Source: Sweltsa coloradensis
Lineage: Eukaryota > Arthropoda > Insecta > Plecoptera > Chloroperlidae
Reading direction: 5' to 3'
Assembly: GCA_024449915.1 (NCBI GenBank)
Contig: JAMZAV010003234.1
Location: forward strand, 33,495-97,494
DNA length: 64,000 bases
Positions 61,801-64,000 of the stretch are shown piece by piece. Under the pieces are notes generated by a model that did no database searches, had not been told where the DNA came from, and saw only the letters and a list, made by a program, of their open reading frames with translations. Positions within the stretch are counted from its first letter, which is position 1. Every line of letters begins with the position of its first letter. The position numbers and the translations under genes are program-made.

Positions 61801-62276
61801 AAAAGCTGGCCACGTTCAAAATAAGAAAGATGAAAATGAAGTAGGGACATAGGTGACGAGTGAACTTTGCTTTTCAGAGAAGCCACTACACCAGACCATT
61901 CTACAAGTGCGTTGATGCCAAACAAAAACAACAAAACAAGTAAAATTTTTCAAAGAAATCGAAATTTGTAAATTTTTCGCGAAAATCAACAAAATAAGTC
62001 CTTTCGTGCGAAGTGAAATGAAAATGAGATGAATACAAGTGTGAAACTCACCGTTATGTCCGGTTAGCCGGGACCGGGGCGGGCGGGCGAACCGCTCTCC
62101 GCCCCGTACGCCCGCCGACTGCGAGTGCGACGCGCGAGGGCCCCACATCCACACAGCAGGCGGGCAAGGCAGCACGCCGCAATGCAGAGGCCCCCCCGCG
62201 CCCCTAGCCCAGCGCTGCACAACCGCAGTACGTAGGTACAGCGTTCGTTCGTTCGTTCGTTGCATGGTGACGTCAC
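49791..62276 (-). CDS. Ald: Fructose-bisphosphate aldolase, class I (whole gene)
   Basis: The enzyme cleaves fructose 1,6-bisphosphate to DHAP and glyceraldehyde 3-phosphate in cytosolic glycolysis through a lysine Schiff base. Order on the minus strand: GC-rich noncoding exon (about 62240-62052), exon A 57553-57367, B 55890-55692, C 55151-54959, D 54245-54010, E 53273-53059, then alternative last exons 50933-50837 and 49885-49791. Donors and acceptors follow GT/AG at most boundaries and phases agree across junctions. The start MTTYF and the alternative C-termini are like arthropod aldolase. Nearly every coding exon has one or more small indels, but the family sequence continues in another frame after each. 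Either the sequence is inaccurate here or this is a recently decayed, intron-containing copy; I favour inaccuracy. Confidence 0.85.
49886..50836 (-). other. Region between alternative last exons
   Basis: Holds the 3' UTR of the HGY-type transcript. A SINE tail fragment lies near 49970-50020 (TTGGATTGGATATTGCTATA). No other gene seen. Confidence 0.4.
50837..50933 (-). CDS. Ald: Aldolase alternative last exon, HGY type
   Basis: The acceptor CTGATCCCGCTAG is intact. Reading with frame hops gives [30 protein letters not shown] and then TAG (50837-50839). LACQ, the Ala-rich linker and the terminal Tyr match known aldolase C-terminal tails. It occupies the same position after exon E as the HAY exon but differs in sequence, so the two would be spliced alternatively. 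Single-base indels are visible, for example an extra T in the HGY codons. Confidence 0.7.
50934..53058 (-). other. Aldolase intron before the alternative last exons
   Basis: AT-rich intron. It holds short palindromes of TTAATTAA near 52940-52995 and a G run at 52786-52798. No exon of another gene recognised. Confidence 0.45.
53059..53273 (-). CDS. Ald: Aldolase exon E
   Basis: Acceptor GTCCGCCAG and donor CCAAG|GTAGT. It encodes GIN-FLSGGQSDEEAS by frame hopping, then [20 protein letters not shown], the QAS-LTAW region, [14 protein letters not shown] and AK. This is the last third of the barrel, with the GGQS phosphate-binding loop and the FSYGR block. At least four indels disrupt the frame. 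Confidence 0.8.
54010..54245 (-). CDS. Ald: Aldolase exon D, with the Schiff-base lysine
   Basis: Acceptor GATTGTTGCAG and donor TTTGCAG|GTGAGC. It encodes [41 protein letters not shown] and SNADIA, then ATVS and an RT(V)P-AAFA end. The lysine of EGTLLK (codon at 54124-54126) aligns with the Schiff-base lysine of class I aldolases. The residues after LLK are AHM instead of the usual PNM. One indel near the start and one near 54060 change frame. Confidence 0.85.
54959..55151 (-). CDS. Ald: Aldolase exon C
   Basis: Acceptor GCCTCTCCAG and donor CCCGAG|GTGAG. It encodes GLDDLAVRCAQY, a degraded DFAKWRCVLK (RCVLK clear), [24 protein letters not shown] and RIVPIVEPE by frame hopping. An extra G in the final GAGgCCCGAG changes PE to AR. 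It continues in phase from exon B (TTQG) to exon D (VLPDGD). Confidence 0.85.
55692..55890 (-). CDS. Ald: Aldolase exon B
   Basis: Acceptor TCCCTTTCAG and donor ACACAAG|GTGAGC. It encodes [41 protein letters not shown] and TTQG across frames. An 8-base insertion-like repeat (GGGCGATAAGGCGA) brings in a TAA, and further indels follow. Confidence 0.8.
55998..56638. mobile_element. TA-flanked MITE with ~240-bp inverted arms, in an aldolase intron
   Basis: Ends AGGGGAATCGATTG and CGATTGATTCCCCT, flanked by TA on both sides. Long inverted arms (about 56000-56235 and 56390-56635) share AAATATCGCCTCTT, CACACCATTCAAGGTAGGTA and CTAGAGGTT. A TA target and palindromic body fit a Tc1/mariner-type MITE. 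It lies between exons A and B. Confidence 0.7.
57367..57553 (-). CDS. Ald: Aldolase exon A, with the start codon
   Basis: ATG at 57553-57551, directly after a CATCAG acceptor-like site. It encodes [23 protein letters not shown] and, after frame hops, [16 protein letters not shown] and RKYRQ. MTTYF is a typical arthropod aldolase start. The exon should end CAG|GTGCGT but reads CAGTGCGT, one G short, matching the indel pattern elsewhere. The segment from PSTPG to EYSQ differs from the usual helical N-terminus. Confidence 0.8.
57554..62051 (-). other. Long first intron of aldolase; no other gene seen
   Basis: About 4.5 kb of AT-rich DNA with a few GC patches (58140-58220, 60700-60770) and C/G homopolymers (60346-60376). 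TTACGTCAC at about 60033-60041 resembles a half CRE. Open frames here lack coding character. Confidence 0.4.
62052..62240 (-). other. Ald: Probable noncoding first exon of aldolase (CpG-rich)
   Basis: A very GC- and CpG-rich block ends in a good minus-strand donor, ATAACG|GTGAGTTT (GT at 62051-62050). It lies upstream of exon A with no ATG-started frame in phase with it, so it looks like a 5' UTR exon. Assignment to aldolase is by position and strand. Confidence 0.5.
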
Positions 62277-62290
62277 GAACGACCGTTCGT
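62241..62290 (-). promoter_or_regulatory. Core promoter region with CRE palindrome
   Basis: The perfect palindrome GTGACGTCAC at 62267-62276 is the CREB/ATF site, next to an ACGAAC/GTTC repeat run (62244-62260) and the CpG-rich exon. No TATA box is evident. Position suggests the aldolase promoter. Confidence 0.45.
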
Positions 62291-62855
62291 TCAGTACAAA
62301 TTAGAATAATATGACAAATTTCAAATTGAATACTATATCATTTTGGGAAAGAACGTTTCAACTCAATCGTCAATCAGTTTAGAACGAGAGACATTATAGA
62401 AAATTGCGTCGGTTTATAATAAAACGGAAAAGCATTTTTTATTTTCGGGAAATGCCGAGACAGTGATTGAATTAGGGGCTGTTCAACCCCATAACAATCT
62501 TCTTTTATGAGATGTAAGTTTAGATTAAAATCATCTGTCTTACGTCGTCGTCGAGGTAGGTAAGGCACCAAACTAATATAGCTTGGCGTTGCGTTTATGA
62601 AGGCCTTTAGGCTTTATACGTCAGATGGTATAATACCGCAGAGAAAATTGTATATGATTTTATTTTATGAATTTTTAAATCCTACTGGTGAAACCCCAGT
62701 GTCAGCACTCAGCATGTAGCCTACCCCTGTCCAAGTGTCAACTCAACTTCCTTTATATAGTTTCGTAGACGACCATCTCTATCTCTTTATCGTCGTAGGT
62801 TGGGAATGCCCGTATATGAGAAGCAACAATAAAGGTTTACTACATTAATTTGTTT
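62291..62855. other. No gene seen
   Basis: AT-rich upstream DNA. No supported features. Confidence 0.4.
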
Positions 62856-63165
62856 GATTGGATATTGCTTAACGTCTCATTCGAGACGATGAGTGGTGAT
62901 GAGTATGAAGTATGAACAGAAGGGAGGAGGGGAAACCCGGTTCCGGCACGTAGCCTACTCCTTTCGAAAAAAGTTACCAAGGGGACCAACGGCTTAGCGT
63001 CCCACCCGAAAGGACGGTGTAACCTTGACAGTCATATAAGTTCCTCCACTAACCCGGACGGCCGAGCAGACGTCGAGGAGAACGAAGCCGTTACACTAGC
63101 TCAGAGCGGTCACCCACTCTACCCCTGATCACGCCGTTAAACGACCTCGGCTAAACCGCTGGCTG
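62856..63165 (-). mobile_element. tRNA-derived SINE, copy 2
   Basis: Matches 3322-3669: TTGGATATTGCTTAACGTCT, GAAGTATGAACAGAAGGGAG, CTAACCCGGACGGCCGAGCA and CTCGGCTAAACCGCTGGCT. The minus-strand A box GGGGTAGAGTGGGTGACCGC is kept, but the B-box part present in copy 1 is deleted. Confidence 0.65.
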
Positions 63166-64000
63166 ATTAATTTGATGCCTGTGTATTCGGTACGGGTCAC
63201 AATTCCGTTTAAGAGCGCGCCACTATATACTATGGGGCCAGGCCCCACTAGTTTAGGGGGCCCGTTAAAAAAAAAGTATTTCACACTGTTTGGAAAATAT
63301 TGTATTTGTTTTCGTTGCTAAAATGACCGTTTTGTGAATCTAGCGGTTTGAAGGTGAAATCTAGCGGATATTTAGGAACTTTTCTCGTCCACAACACAAC
63401 ACACAAAAACTACATTATTTTGGTATTGCATACACACGTTGCCTAAAACTTTTTTCTAAAACGCACCAAAATCACTCTAAAAACTTGACTTTCAAAATTT
63501 TAGCCTGCGGCGCTATTGTTGAGGGGCAAGCTCCTTCAAATCCCCTGTACTTGGTCCCTATATAGCTCCCCACAGATGAAAAGCCTGAATTCAACACTGA
63601 GCTATGTATATGTGTATCTGTTAGGGGGGCCCACATAGAAATTTTGCGGGCAGGCCCATGAAACGAAGTTCCGCCACTGTCTGGGGGGTGTGAGGAGGAA
63701 TGAGTTCGTATGACTCATGCCGGTCATAACCGGCTTACTACCAGTATCATTTCAATTTTTAGTACCTTCATTCATGCTATAATTTTCTATTTCTATTGAT
63801 AAAACTCCCTTTGTTTTGCTATCATAACGATACAAATGTTCTCTGATGAGGAAGTAAGAGCATGCATGTGGGGACGGGCGATCGCAAGGAGGGCAACGAC
63901 GTTGCAACCTTATATAGAATGAGATCATCTCTAGACAAAATGCGATGTAAAAATCTTTACGATCAAATTGAAAGATATAGGTTGGCATAGAGAAAAACGG
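63166..64000. other. Spacer with a hAT-like fragment
   Basis: CGCCACTG at 63673-63680 on the plus strand is an inverted hAT-type end and the preceding GGGCAGGCCCATG resembles GGGGCCAGGCCCC near 63235. The other end lacks CAGTGGCG, so the element is broken or chimeric. No gene. Confidence 0.35.

Noticed and set aside
61816..62265. 149-codon open frame on the minus strand
   Set aside because: It runs through the CpG-rich noncoding exon and straight across its splice donor; the translated stretch is low-complexity and explained by GC content.
63217..63680. Complete hAT-type MITE
   Set aside because: Only the right end has the CAGTGGCG motif in the expected inverted orientation; the left end and an 8-bp duplication are missing.

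Overview
This is a stretch of an animal nuclear genome. Genes are sparse, introns are long, the DNA is AT-rich, and nested mobile elements fill most of the space. The group is probably arthropod: the aldolase starts MTTYF and appears to have alternative C-terminal exons, as Drosophila aldolase does. I cannot name a species. There is no bacterial-style gene organisation.

Layout. 1-8.6 kb holds no gene I can support, but has a 42-bp-TIR element (3050-3766) carrying a tRNA-derived SINE and a 787-bp inverted-repeat element with a tRNA-like relic. 9.5-10.3 kb (minus) is an intact uninterrupted reading frame for the splicing factor SPF30/SMNDC1. 12.7-13.75 kb (minus) is an intact core-1 beta-1,3-galactosyltransferase (C1GALT1, GT31). 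14.7-15.1 kb is a hAT-type MITE with an 8-bp target duplication. 17.2-23.4 kb holds two inverted copies of a Helitron/Helentron-like element. 23.9-24.2 kb (plus) is a signal-peptide exon with a broken tandem copy in front of it. 24.3-33 kb is a nest of related elements, including one with 1.07-kb inverted arms split by a 1.7-kb hAT-like element with a perfect 8-bp target duplication. 33.6-41.1 kb repeats 26.3-33.6 kb in the same order but is full of small indels and homopolymer runs, so it is probably an unmerged, unpolished contig overlap rather than a true duplication. 46.1-46.4 kb (plus) has a Thr-rich stalk-like exon broken by a frameshift.

49.8-62.3 kb (minus) is a class I fructose-bisphosphate aldolase gene: a GC-rich first exon next to a CRE palindrome, five constitutive coding exons and at least two mutually exclusive last exons (ending HGY and HAY; a third is possible near 48.1 kb). 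Most splice sites are intact, but nearly every coding exon carries small indels. The protein stays readable by hopping frames, which fits poor sequence accuracy better than decay of the gene.

The genes do not form a pathway; they are neighbours with separate jobs (pre-mRNA splicing, O-glycan core synthesis in the Golgi, glycolysis). The most original content is the repeat system: a roughly 200-bp core shared by elements with different, apparently exchangeable ends.
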